A stretch of 38,456 nt of DNA from Neelides folsomi (lineage: Eukaryota > Arthropoda > Collembola > Neelipleona > Neelidae). The stretch's first letter is position 1. Each line of letters starts with the position of its first letter. The stretch is from NCBI GenBank assembly GCA_034687125.1, contig JAQGBZ010000504.1, forward strand, positions 1 through 38,456, written 5' to 3'. A model generated the notes under the pieces. The model did no database searches. It was not told where the DNA came from and was given only the letters and a program-made list of their open reading frames with translations. This document shows, piece after piece, positions 19,375-32,200 of this stretch. Position numbers and translations under genes: made by a program.

Positions 19375-22300
19375 ATGGTGGGGAATCTTTTAGATAATAT
19401 TAAGGCCAAAACATCTGGCTTCATAGCAGGGTATGTAAATACGTACTTAATGTTCGAACATTTTTAAAAAAACAAATTGTGAAAATGGACAATTTAAATG
19501 AATACAATTTAAATTGGTTTGTATGATTAAGCTCTTTGTTTTAAATTTTAATTATAATTTCAGAGCTACTAACAGCAGTAGCGCAAAGGATGAAAATTCT
19601 CGTTACGAGGAATTTGAGATTAGCGAGAAGCGCGTGGGGATGGCGGACAACACGTGGGAGACTTTGGATTCCCCGACCATCGAACGTCCCCCGCCGAGGA
19701 AAATTGATCAATATTGCGCCCCGGAATTCCCTTGCTGTGATATTAGCAAGCGGTACACCATTGCCATCATGGCTTCAATAGGTCAATGGAAATAACAATT
19801 TAATTAATTACATGCTAATACCATTTAATTATCTAGCAAACACTAAAGAGAATTTAAAAAAACAAGCATGTTTTGTATGACAATTAAAAATTACAAGTGT
19901 AATCCGATTATTATATTTATTATTTCTCAAAATATTCCCTTAAAACAATAAAGCTTCAGTTTGCAATTTTTCATTTGCTTTATTATTTTAAACAGTTAGT
20001 ATGATATAATATAAGGCGTACTTATTTGCAATTCTTCAAATAATGGTTCATTTAATTTTTAATGGAATTCAAAGTGAAAAATTAAAATATAATCATGAAT
20101 TGTTATAAAACTAACTCAACAGGCTTCATGATATCATTTGGGATTCGTTGTAATCTTGGAGTCGCCATTGTCCGAATGACGGAAAACAACACTGAAATTG
20201 GGGTATGTTTTACTAAATATAAGAACATATTGAAAATATGAACAAATACAAAAAGTGAAGTGTTTGCTATATAGAATGGTCAAGGGGTCGTATTTTTAAT
20301 GAATTAAAACTTGCTAATGTAATATTATTTCAGAGACCGGAGTTCACTTGGGATAAAGCTACGATTGGGATCGTTGGATCTTCTTACTTTTGGGGATATC
20401 TTCTTACACAGATTCCTGGAGGATTCCTTGCTGCCAAATATCGAGCGAACATGTAATAAACAATTTAACCCTATAAGATTTAGAATTATTTTAATTAACA
20501 TTAAATTGTTTATGTTCAATTATTTTTTTATATATTAAATTTTAAAATATAATTATAAACTTTAAATTTAAATGTTTTAAAGGATTTTTGGAACGGCTTT
20601 TGCCATCTCGGCATTTTTGAATCTTTTGGTCCCTGGAGCTGCACGTCATGGCTATGGAACTCTCATCATCCTCCGTATTTTCCAGGGACTTGTGGAAGTA
20701 AGTTATTTTAAATATTATATATTTAATTATATAGAGAAACTCCGATTAAAAAATTGTGACATTTTTTGAAGATAAAAATTAATTTTTTAATTTAATTAAT
20801 TGTGAATTGTTTTTAAATGAAGGGTGTTACATATCCTGCATGTCACGGCATTTGGCGTTGGTGGGCTCCGCCGATGGAAAGATCTCGGCTGGCCACTTTG
20901 GCTTTTTGTGGCTCTTACGGAGGAGCCGTGGTGGGAATGCCCGTTTCTGGATGGCTTGTAGATGGAATCGGTTGGTACGCCCCGTTCTACTTTTATGGTA
21001 AGTTTTTAAATAAAACCTTTAACAAGACACTCCGAATTGAAAATAGGGAAAACTGCAACGGGTCAAAATGGTCTACGTGGTTAATAATTACATTTTTTAT
21101 AATCAGGCGTTGTTGGACTCATTTGGTATGGTTTTTGGGTCTGGCTGGCATTTGAAAAACCCGCTAGACATCCAACAATCTCACCACAAGAATTGCTATA
21201 CATTGAGAAATCCATCGGCCCTGTTCATCTAACACCGCCGAATTTCAAAACAACGCCGTGGCGGGAAATCTTCCATTCGAAACCCGTTTATGCCATCATT
21301 GTCGCGAATTTCTGCCGTTCTTGGACATTTTATCTTCTTCTCATCTCCCAACCGACATATTTCAAAGAGGAGTTCAAATTCAGTGTTGCAGTTGTAAGTA
21401 TTCCAAGAAACTAAATTGTGCAATGCTAAATGAACTAAAAATCAATCGATAGTAAAATTAATTATTAATTAAAAAATCTTCTTACAATTTGATAAAATTA
21501 TTAGCTGTAATTGATGTATTTAGCGTGGATTTATAACCGGGAAAATTTAAATTTTACAGGGCGGAACTTTGGCTGCTTTGCCGCATCTTCTCATGACAAT
21601 TGTCGTTCCACTTGGAGGGATTTTGGCTGACAACTTGCGTAGAAATGGCGTCATGACAACAACCCAAGTACGGAAAGTCTTCAATTGTGGCGGATTCGGC
21701 ATGGAAGCAATTTTCCTCCTTTTTGTGGCGGCTGCCAAGGACAACAAAGGACTTGCGATCATTTCACTCACTCTGGCTGTCGGATTCTCGGGATTTGCTA
21801 TTTCTGGTAAATAACATATATTTTTAATTAAACTCATTGTACATTATACATTACCCTGTTTAGTATCACATATCTGTAGATTTATGTATATTTTAATTTA
21901 ATTTAACAATTTTTAATTATTCCAAAAGACTTTAAATTAAGTATTTAATAAACTTTTTAGGATTCAACGTGAACCATTTGGACATTGCGCCTCGTTATGC
22001 TGGAATTCTTATGGGGATTTCCAACGGTGTTGGAACTCTTGCGGGTCTTCTGTGCCCAATTTTCTCCGAAGCCATCACCCGGAATGAAACTAAAGAAGAA
22101 TGGCAAACCGTGTTCATTTTAGCAGCTCTAATTCATCTCTGCGGCGTAACTTTCTATGCCATTTTTGCATCGGGTGAACTTCAACCTTGGGCTGAACCGC
22201 CGCCTGAAACATCTGACGATCCTGAGCAAAAAACAATGATGGAAACAACGGCTTTAAATGAAGTAAAAATTCCACCAATTTTTATAATTATTCCAACTGA

Positions 22301-22607
22301 AATTAATTTTATTTATTTAATTTTTAAAATAATCTTGATATTAATTAGATTTGATTTTTTCGATGCGATTATGATTTTATTCGATTGGTGTTATTACCAA
22401 ATATATTTAAATGTGATTTAATTAAATTTTAAGGGTCCTTCAACTCAACGGTATGGAAGTGACTACGCTAGTGGAACTACAGGAACGGGAAATTTGAACG
22501 AATGGGATTCCCCACCACATGGAAGCTCCTCGACTACGAATCCGTTCACGTATGGGTCAGCTGCCGAACAACGCGGAGGTTATGCCTATGATTCCAAAAT
22601 GAATTGA
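19375..22607 (+). CDS. VGlut: vesicular glutamate transporter (SLC17 family)
   Basis: Ten coding exons: 19375-19430, 19564-19781, 20123-20202, 20334-20452, 20583-20697, 20823-20997, 21107-21393, 21560-21806, 21961-22262 and 22434-22607; all phases match, 590 aa. It is a 12-TM major facilitator of the SLC17 group. VGLUT signatures are [11 protein letters not shown] in TM1 (R100), [66 protein letters not shown] and [29 protein letters not shown]. Known role: loads glutamate into synaptic vesicles using the vesicle membrane potential. Both termini are cytosolic. The N-terminus is acidic, with a cysteine cluster ([14 protein letters not shown]) before TM1. The C-terminus is Gly/Ser/Thr-rich with a TTGTGN stretch. 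At the position of mammalian VGLUT2 His128 the protein has G133 ([11 protein letters not shown]). AATAAA follows at 22700-22705. Confidence 0.96.
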
Positions 22608-25600
22608 ATTTGGGAAAGTCGGGTAGGAAATGCATGAAACTCCCAATAAGCCAGAAAGTGACGATTACAATAATAATCTGACAATACTTAAATAAGTAAA
22701 ATAAATAGTTGACTCGCACGATGAACATTAAATTGGAATTAATTTAAATTGAAAAATTGCAATTAAAATTGTAATATTGCAATTGAAATTACAATTCCAC
22801 ACAATAATGTTAAAATATCAAAATAATCATCGAGTTGAGGCGTAGTTGAATTTTAGCTCCCTTTGAATAAAATTTACACACAAGTGAAGATCAATCAGGA
22901 TTCCACACAAGAAAACACCAAAAGAAGCAAAAAGAGGGAATTTTCAAATTTCCGAGAATTTAAAAGTCAAAATGTCTCTGCTAAATCTCAAAAAGCTTTC
23001 CAACTTTTCAAACAGCGCCAAAAAATGCCTAACATTTGAAAAGGCCTTAAAAAGTGCGTCACAATAAGTTTGACAATATCGAGAAGTTAATAACCTTTAA
23101 AATAATGAAACTTAAATGTAATAACCTGCTACGTGAAGCCAATATTAACTGAAACCTGCTACTTTTTAAATTACGTAAAATATAACTAATTAAGGAAACT
23201 CCTTTGGACGGCAATTGAAAGAAGGAGCTAAATGCAATTTCACAAATTATTGCATTTAATTTTGATACCGCCGAAAGTATGAAATTCAAATGTATTTTAT
23301 GTGAAGAAATTGCAAAAAATAGCAAAACTTTTAATCGAGTCGAACCAAAGGAGATTTTAATTTAAAATGAAACTCAAGTGCCTTAAAACTGTGCCGACAA
23401 GTGACCGGTGGGAAAACGAAGGTTTTGAACTTGGAGGGAATCCAAAATTTAATTTAATTAATATTTAAAATTCAAAATCAATTAAACGAGATCAATTAAA
23501 TACCAATTAAATGAGAATTGAAGAATTAAATTAAATATTAAAATTAGGATTTGCTCAAAGATCTTTTTCATTGTCAACCGGTCATTTGTTCCCCTAATGA
23601 AACAAAAGGAACAATCATTGAACGTAAGGGTTAATTAACATGTTGATTAAGAATTGAAGTTGAAACCGAACGACTTCTTTTCAATTGACCTTCAATTGAT
23701 CCCCGTCCTACTTTCCTAAAAAGGGAAAACCAAAACTCTGCCGACCAAAAATCTCTATAGGGAGAAGTAGGAAAACGAAAGTGAAAATTATTTCGCAAAA
23801 AACTGACAAATTCAGACAACTTTGTATGAAAGCCCCTTGTCAGTTTTTTGAAGAAATTCCTCTATTATAAATATAATAAACTTAAAACAATCAAATTAGA
23901 AACAAGAAATTTACTTAAATAATTCATTAAATAATTTATTAAATTATTAGATTATAAAATCAAACTAACATTTTAAAGTTCAATATTATCTTAATTATCT
24001 AAAATTCTTAATTTTAATAATCAAGTTTAATACTCAAATTTTATCTATTTTAATCTATTTTAATTTTAATTTAATACTTAGCCAGAATAAATAGATTAGT
24101 TACATTCAATTTTAAATTTAATAAAAAATTTAGTCTAGATTTAATCTCTAATCATTTTAAATTTAGGATTTTCTCAAAAGATAATTTAGGTTAAATGAAG
24201 GTAATGAAGATAATAAATGTAAAGGTTTGCGTGTGGTAGTTTGTCAGAGCTTAGCAGAAGAAAACTGCCGACAAAAAAGAAACAAAAAAATTAAATGTGA
24301 AAACTAGTCATGTGATTTGTGGTGATTGTGATTAGATTTAAATAAGTCAAATAGGAATTTAGGAAATATCCTTAAAGGATCTAAATCATTGTTAATTATA
24401 TTTAAAAATATTTAAATTCAAAATCCTCTTCTTAATGTTAAATTATAAGACAATAAAAACTTGAAGGTTCCTTCAGAGCAGAAATATTTAAAATGTTAAC
24501 TTTAATTTAATAATAAGAAATCTGAACAAAGGAAATTTCTGCAGATGTTATAAATATTAATTATTGCATGGCAAGTTCCTTATTGTTAAATTGAATTTCA
24601 TGTGCTAACTTATGACAATACAGATGATAATATGAACATGAAATACATGTGTGCTAAAATGCTTTTGCAACTCATTTGAAATCTCTACAATAACCTCAAA
24701 CAATAATAAATTATACGTAACGTTTACTAATGAACGCGATTTTCCCTGTATACAAAAATCAAAAAATTATATTGAAACTTGTTCAGAATTTAATGTTTTA
24801 ATTAATATTAAATTGAAACTAATGAGATTAAAAAAGTATTATTATATTTAATAGTCAATGTTTAAAAATAATCAAATGGCTACTTAATTGTGCTAATTAA
24901 ACTCAAAATACTCTTAATTTACAAAGGCAATTTTAATGTGAATTAAAATGTCAAAAAATGTCATTACTCAACCAGTATTAAAAATGTTGTGAAAACCTAG
25001 TCAATTACGTGAGAGAATCAACAATATTGTTAAAAACATTATTAAAAATGTTAAAATGATTTTAGAGTCAAAATTCAAATTAATTGAATTAAGAAAATAT
25101 TAATTAACTAAAATTAACTACCAGCAAATTGGTAAAATCAGAGTCATTTAAATAATAAGTGAGTGTTTAGGATTAATCTTAAATTAGTTGATGTCTAATA
25201 TTAAATTTAAATGTTACTTAATATTGTAAGATAAGTAATAAGATCTCAAAGAACCTTTAAGATCAAATTTCATTCTCCATCGATCTTTAAAGGAAACTTA
25301 AAAAATCCAACATTGAGAGAGAAGTCCAACGACACAAACAAATGAAAATGTCCATTTTAGATAAATCACATTCAGAGATGTTATCTTAAAATTTATTATA
25401 GAATTACATTAAATAAAAAAAGCATTCCAAAAATATTCCTTCTAAAATTGTTTAATTAATTGTTAATCATTATTGTAATAAAATTTTAGATTATAATTTA
25501 ATAATTAAGCATAATTAAACATTAACGTAAAAGTATTTTTTGTACCAAAAATTAGACATCAATTAACTTTATATGTAATAACAATTATGTTAATATTAAA

Positions 25601-26290
25601 ATGATTTTTATTTAAGTGTAATAAAATTCTGTTTAGCGAAAATATAATTTGAATTACTAACCAATGTAAATGAAATGAATGTAAATGTAAAATGGATGTT
25701 TAATAATAAAAAAAGATCATGGATTGGATTGTCACTCCAAATCACAGCCTTTTATTTTCCTTATACAATTTAGCATTTAATTCATCCACCCTCTTAAATA
25801 CAAAAATAGTGCAATTGGACCAGTTTAAAAAAATTGGTACATAATTTAATAGGAAATGAAAATTAACAAGTGAATTAAAGATCAATAGATTAAATGTAAT
25901 TTAACCAAACTGCTTTTAACTATGTGTTTATATAATGTTTAATAGACTTGTTATTTATTTGAGTAGAATGAAGTGAATTGAGTTATTTGACTTGGGGTTG
26001 TTGGGTTGAGGGGATTTCCCTTCCCTTTTACATTTTGCCTTTGGTCAGTCGCTCAGAGCCGCTCGCTCCAACAACATCAACCGGCTCAAACAATTACAAA
26101 ACTTCTATTGCTTTTAATTCTGATTAATAAAATACAATTGAACAAAAATGAAAGATCTACTTTAAAGAAATAATAATTGAATTTAATAATTAAATTTAAT
26201 TATTATGATCGGCGTCGGAGAAAAGTTAAAAAGAATTTTCAATTGAAGTTGTAGTTTGCCAATTTGGTCGTGAAGTTCGCAAATTGGAAG
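22608..26290. other. 3.7-kb intergenic region without a recognisable gene
   Basis: VGLUT 3' UTR with AATAAA at 22700-22705, then AT-rich sequence. Visible items: a 20-bp near-repeat (ATTGCAATTxAAATTxxAAT twice, about 22755-22795), a perfect 14-bp hairpin at 23796-23850, and a motif G-CCGAC followed by A-rich sequence seen near 23392, 23740 and 24265. About 25980-26290 is less AT-rich and likely holds the Mcr promoter and 5' UTR. The short ORFs here look like chance. Confidence 0.6.
23796..23850. repeat. perfect 14-bp inverted repeat with 27-nt loop
   Basis: CAAAAAACTGACAA at 23796-23809 is exactly complementary to TTGTCAGTTTTTTG at 23837-23850. The flanking sequence is not part of a coding exon. 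It could be the remnant of a short inverted-repeat element or a structured transcript. There is no evidence for a target-site duplication. Confidence 0.6.
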
Positions 26291-29200
26291 ATGTGGGCGA
26301 AAAGAGGGGAATTGAAGGTGGGCGAAATTGAATTTTTATCCCTGATTTTGTTCGTTTCGTTCTTTTTGTGTGAAGTGAAGTGCCAGGGATCGAATCCCTT
26401 CCTTAACACCTCTTTGTACCAAAGTGGGAATCCTGGGTTTATTGGAGGATTTAATGGGAATCAACTGGGAGATCGGCATTTACAAACTCGTTTAACCTTC
26501 CATAAGAACAACACGGAGACGTAAGAACATTCACAAGTATATCCAACTGGGTTCATTTATAATTCGCAATTCTATTGATTAAAATCAACTTGCTTTGCAA
26601 TTCCCATGTCTTGGTCTTTTCAAATACTTACATATGTATGAGACGTGGAAAGTTATAGATTCTTTATAGGAAATTTCCATTCTAAAACAAAACTGTCCAT
26701 TTGCATTCAACATTTTCATCATCACATTCATTATATATTTTCCATTGTATTTAATTTGTTTACTCAAGAATTTTATATGAAATACGTATATGCATAGTTA
26801 TAGTTATTAAACGTTGTCTTCATATTACATTTTATTTATTTTTAGAGTAAGATTAAGCTTATACTCAATATTTTATATGCTTAATTGTTATGCTTAATTG
26901 TATAAGACCTTTTCAACTTTTGAGATAACATAATGAAAAAAATAACAATAAAAGTAATTTCTATAAAGAGCTTTGATCGATTTGCAATTCAGATTCATCA
27001 TTATATTACATATAAGTATATAAATGTTGTTTTGATGAAACATGAAACAGTTTTAATATCGATTAAAATATCGATCATACAAATCGTTTAGAACTTCCTT
27101 AACCCGTTATTTTTAATTTTCCTAAATGATTGAATTGGTAATAAGTTAATTAAGAAAAAGAAATGTTTTAATTAAGAAATGAGTTAATTTATACACACCT
27201 ACCTAATATATTTACAATACACAATATGTACCATATATTTTTTATGAATTTATTTAATTTGAATTTAATTAATTTTTAAGGAAATATGTTGTCGTTTTGC
27301 CTTCGATGATCATGCCAAGTTCCATTTACACTGCCATTGTGACCATCCTGGAAGTTGACATTGATGAAATGGAAGTTCAAGTGTCGCTCTCAAAGGACGG
27401 AGTGGACATTCAAGGAGTCACAGCATTCATTTCACCCGGACACACAGAAAAGCTACAAATTGCTGTAAGCCAATGACATCTCATTTTATAAACCATTTTA
27501 ATGTTAGTTTTATTATATATTTTCCTAGTTTTTATATCGTTGTAATCGCTTCTATTCAAATGTTTACATTGCATTTGTTAGTCTTACAATTAATTAATTA
27601 ACATTTAATGGTTTTTCAGGTTCCACGTCAGTTAACTCCCGGGGATTACAAAGTTCGTGTTGAAGGAAATCATCCAAACTCACGCGGTGGAACTTTTTTC
27701 TTCAACGAATCCCCACTCAAATTTTCAATCAAATTTCTTTCCGTTCTCATCCAAACAAATCGATATGTTTTCAACGGAGGTCAAAAAGGTCAGTTGACAT
27801 TTTCATTTATTTAAAAACGCCCATTTTCATAATCATAAATATCCAAAAATCATCAATTGAACATTTTTCATCATTTCCAATAATTCAAACTTTGGCTCCA
27901 TTAAGCTGCACAATTTTCAATTCACATAATGTTTGCGCTCAATTAAAAATTTAATTCTCCTTTGTTTTAATCGATTCATCCAAACATATTCTTACACATT
28001 GAGAAAAACTCATATTTAGTTTTTCACTCAAAGTAATTGACGTTTATTAGGAACAATAAAATAATCATGATAATTAATGGTTATTTTCATTATCATATCA
28101 AAGTGATTAAAAAGACAGGACAAGACGAGATGTTCGTTTAAGAGAATAAAAAACCTGAATTTGCGAACCATCACATTTGATCATTCTTAATCCACAAATG
28201 CTTAGTCAACACATGGAGAATCCACATGGAAAATCCACGCATGGATTATAATCCAAGCCAGGTAGCTTAATGCTTTTTAAATGCACGAAAGTGGTGATGA
28301 GAATGTTGAGCCGTTGAGATTTTAAGTATGGGAAGGTATGCGAATCCAAATGAGCATGAAGTGAAGGTGAATTTTGTAAGGTTCAGTTGTTCACGAACAT
28401 TTTGGCTTGACCTGTAAGTAGATCTATAATGATCTTAAATGTCCCTTTAGAAAAACCAACCTTGGGTCTTCCATGTCGTCTGGGACTGCATCTGCATTTC
28501 ATCATACAATCACACATGCATTGTTAGGAATATAATTTACATGTCGTGGGATCTTGATCTATTACACAATATGCAATACTAACCTACCTTATCTTTGAAT
28601 AGCTTAATACCAAATACTCATGGTATAAATTATATATGGTGGGAGATACTTGTTTTGTATATCATACAAGTATCATAACATACCATGTACATTATATACT
28701 ATACATAAATACAATAAATATAATATAAGTAAAACTGTATACTCTACACTATATAAACCTATTACATAATTAATTATATCGAGCTTCTTTATAACTTTAT
28801 AAGATACATGTAACAAGTAATGTTGAAAATTGTATATGGAAGATAATTCACTTACATTTAGTTAGAAAGGAAAACCAAATCTCGTTTGAGTGATAAATGA
28901 TTTTATTGTAGTCAAGTTCCGTGTGATTCTCCTTAAGCGCGATCTCCTCCCTTATGAAGACAACGTGGAAGTCTTTGTTTTGGTATTAAATCATTAATTA
29001 AAATTAAATATAATTAGTAAATATATTCAGAAGTTATAGTTTTTGCATATTATTTAGAATTGATAGCGAATTGATAGTTGAATTAATATGAATACTTGTA
29101 ATATACAAGTTTGTACAGAAACAGATATTTATGTACATATTATGATACATTTATATGTTTGGATGATTTCGATCTAATTTTCCATCTAGGATTCACGTGG

Positions 29201-32200
29201 GTATGTAATGCGAAGATGGCCTTCAGTTGCAACGAACAATGGTGATATTACAAAGATCCTTTTTAGTACAAGAATGATGGCAACTTTTTTTGTCATTTGA
29301 TTAGGAGTGGTCGATCTCACTTACCAACTTCCGGAATACTCAAATTTGGGAAAATGGGATATTCGGGTACAAGCCGGAACTCAAATTGAGGAAAAGGAAA
29401 TTTTAGTAGAAAAATATTTCCAGCCCCAACATGAAGTATTTAATTTAATTTTCCTATCAAAAACAAATGAAAAGATGAAAATCATAATTGTTTAATTAAT
29501 ACATATTTAAATATTGTGCTTACATATGTATTTAGTATTGGACATATATTAATTTTTTAATTGTAATTAACAAATTGTATTTTAAAGGTATTTGTGACCT
29601 TACCAAATTATATCCTTGAGTCAGAAGAAACTCTCACAGCTTCCATTTCCGCCTTTTTCGGAACGGAAAAAACTGTGAGGGGAAATGGAACCGCGAGTTT
29701 ATTTGCCAAATTTTATGATCATGATAAAACAAATCAAAACAACATGAGGGATTGGAATTTCATAAATTCACAATCTTTCTTTTTGGTAATTGAAAATATT
29801 TTGACGACAAAAAAGCAATCTAAAATTTAAGTGCTTGATTTTATTTAACAAAATTAAAATTAATTAATTTACACGTTTTTATAATAAAAAAGAAATTTTA
29901 TTTTATCTTTGAATTAAGACCACGTCGTCTATTGATGTTGAATGGCGCCTCGCAGAAATTTACCAATTGATGGGCCAAAATAGTAAAATTGCTATAAGAG
30001 TTGAAGCGGACATTATGGAATATTTTATTCATGAAACGAGAATGGGTAAAAATTTGACAACCAAATTAACATCATTCTCATTTAAATTCATCTAAGGATC
30101 TTATTAAATTTTAATTTAAAATTCGATTTTCTCATTTAGTTAATTATTTTATTTAAAAGGGTTCGCTGAAACAAGAGTGATAGAACAAAGACTTAAACTT
30201 GGATTTTTAAAGAAAGGGCCGCTAGTTTTTAAACCTGGATTGCCATTTGAAACTTATGTAATGACTCTTTAAGTTTACACATTTTACATACCATTTTAAG
30301 TTTAACTAATTTTAATACAGGAAAAACTTAAATAGAACGCCCCGCGTTCTATTCGCAGAAATTATTTCCCCCGCGCGCTCTATTTAAGGCCCGCGTTTTA
30401 TTCAAAATATAATGTGAGGCAGTAAATTATTTTAATAAATCCCTATCTTTTGTCAACAGGCGCTCATATTTTCCTATACGTATTCATTGTTTAGTGTAAT
30501 TGTTATACCAGACCCGCGTTCCAATTGAGGCCCGCGTTCTATTCGCAGAATTTATCTTAACCCCTCGTTCTATTTGAGGCTCCGCGTTCTATTTAAGTCT
30601 TTACTGTATTTAATTTAATAATTAATTTTAATATTGAATGGACAGGTTTCAGTTTCATACAGCGATTTAGAAAGAATTCCTTCAGACATTCTTGAAACTT
30701 CAACTTTGCGTGTTGAGCCAAATGTGATTTTATCAAGCGGGGAACGCGTGGCGATCCAAGCCATCCAGCTTTCTCCACTTCCGCCAATCACAGACGAAGA
30801 CATCGAAAGAGACGTCGAACAAGAACTCAGAAATTCTGATCATTACGACCAATACAAATTGACGAAATGGTACAGGAATGAAAGAAGCCTAGAAAGATAT
30901 TTTGAACAAGCAAAGTTAGCAAAATTTCATTAAAATTATTAAAACTTAATTTTCACTAATCGATCATTTAATTAATTAATAATTGTAAATTAAAATGAGG
31001 GAAGTTAATTAGGAATGGCCATTATTGGAAAGACGGTGTCATGAAGGTGAAATTAATTATTCCTAAACGGGCCACGCGTCTCGTTCTCCATGCAGAATAT
31101 TCAGACGAGAACGGAAATCGCGCTTCTGCTACAACAAACGTTTATTCTGCATTTTCACCCACGTCGCGGTTTATAAGCGTTTCCACCACAGCCAGCCGGA
31201 ATGTGAAGGTTGGGGTTGGGGAATGGATTATATTACATGTCAATGCTAATTTCATGTTTGATGAGTTCAACTATTTAGTAAGTGCAATATTGTTTAGATA
31301 TTTAAAAATTAAATTTTTAGTAGGATATTTCAAATTAGTTAGACATTTTGAATTATCGCGCCATTTTTAAATTTAGGTCATAGCCAAAGGAATTGTGGTT
31401 CAATCAGGAACTGAAAAATTACCAAATTTGTGGAGTTTACCAAAAAGTCTTTCATTGTCGGTTTCCTCCGAAATGGCCCCCGGTTTCCGTGTTTTAGTTT
31501 ACCATACAACTAAAAGCGGGGAAATAGTCACTGATTCCATTTTCATCCCCGTTGAGAAATTCACTAGGCATTCGATTGATCTCCAATTGAACGAGAACAA
31601 AGACAGGTCAAAGGACACGATTGAATTGAGATATGTCGGAGATCCCGCTTCGTATTTTGCTTCTTCTGCTCAAAGAAGTGTGAGGCAATTCATGCAAGCG
31701 GGAAATGAACTTGATAAAGCGGGAGTTTTCAAAATCCTTCATTCACTAGAACCTTTTAACAAGTAAATGAAATTACTTTATTACTTTTGATTAACTTTAC
31801 TTTTAATTAACGTTACTTTTAAATTTTAGTTTCATTGAGTTTTAGTTAATTAAGAAAATTATTTAAGGTCAGTCCATAAAATCACACTGAGGAATCGAAA
31901 TGGAGAGGAAGCAGATCATGTCGAATATTTTCCCTCAATGAATTATGGCGTGGATTCTTTTACAACTTTTGATTATGCAAATCTCATCGTTTTCTCTCAT
32001 TCGGATTTACCACTTTTACCAGGCCGAGGTTTTAATTTAAAAATTTTTATAATTAATTATATTTTCAATTTTATATATAAGTTAAGTAAAACGTTGGATC
32101 ATTAATTCATATTATCAGTAATTTAATTAAAAATTTGATCAGAATGTCGAGAAGATGAAGAACGTTGTGCAATTGAAGGTTGCTTTCTTTCAATTCAAAA

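Noticed and set aside
24651..24851. 66-codon ORF in the VGLUT-Mcr intergenic region
   Set aside because: AT-driven composition, no recognisable domain, no splice partners or conservation evidence.
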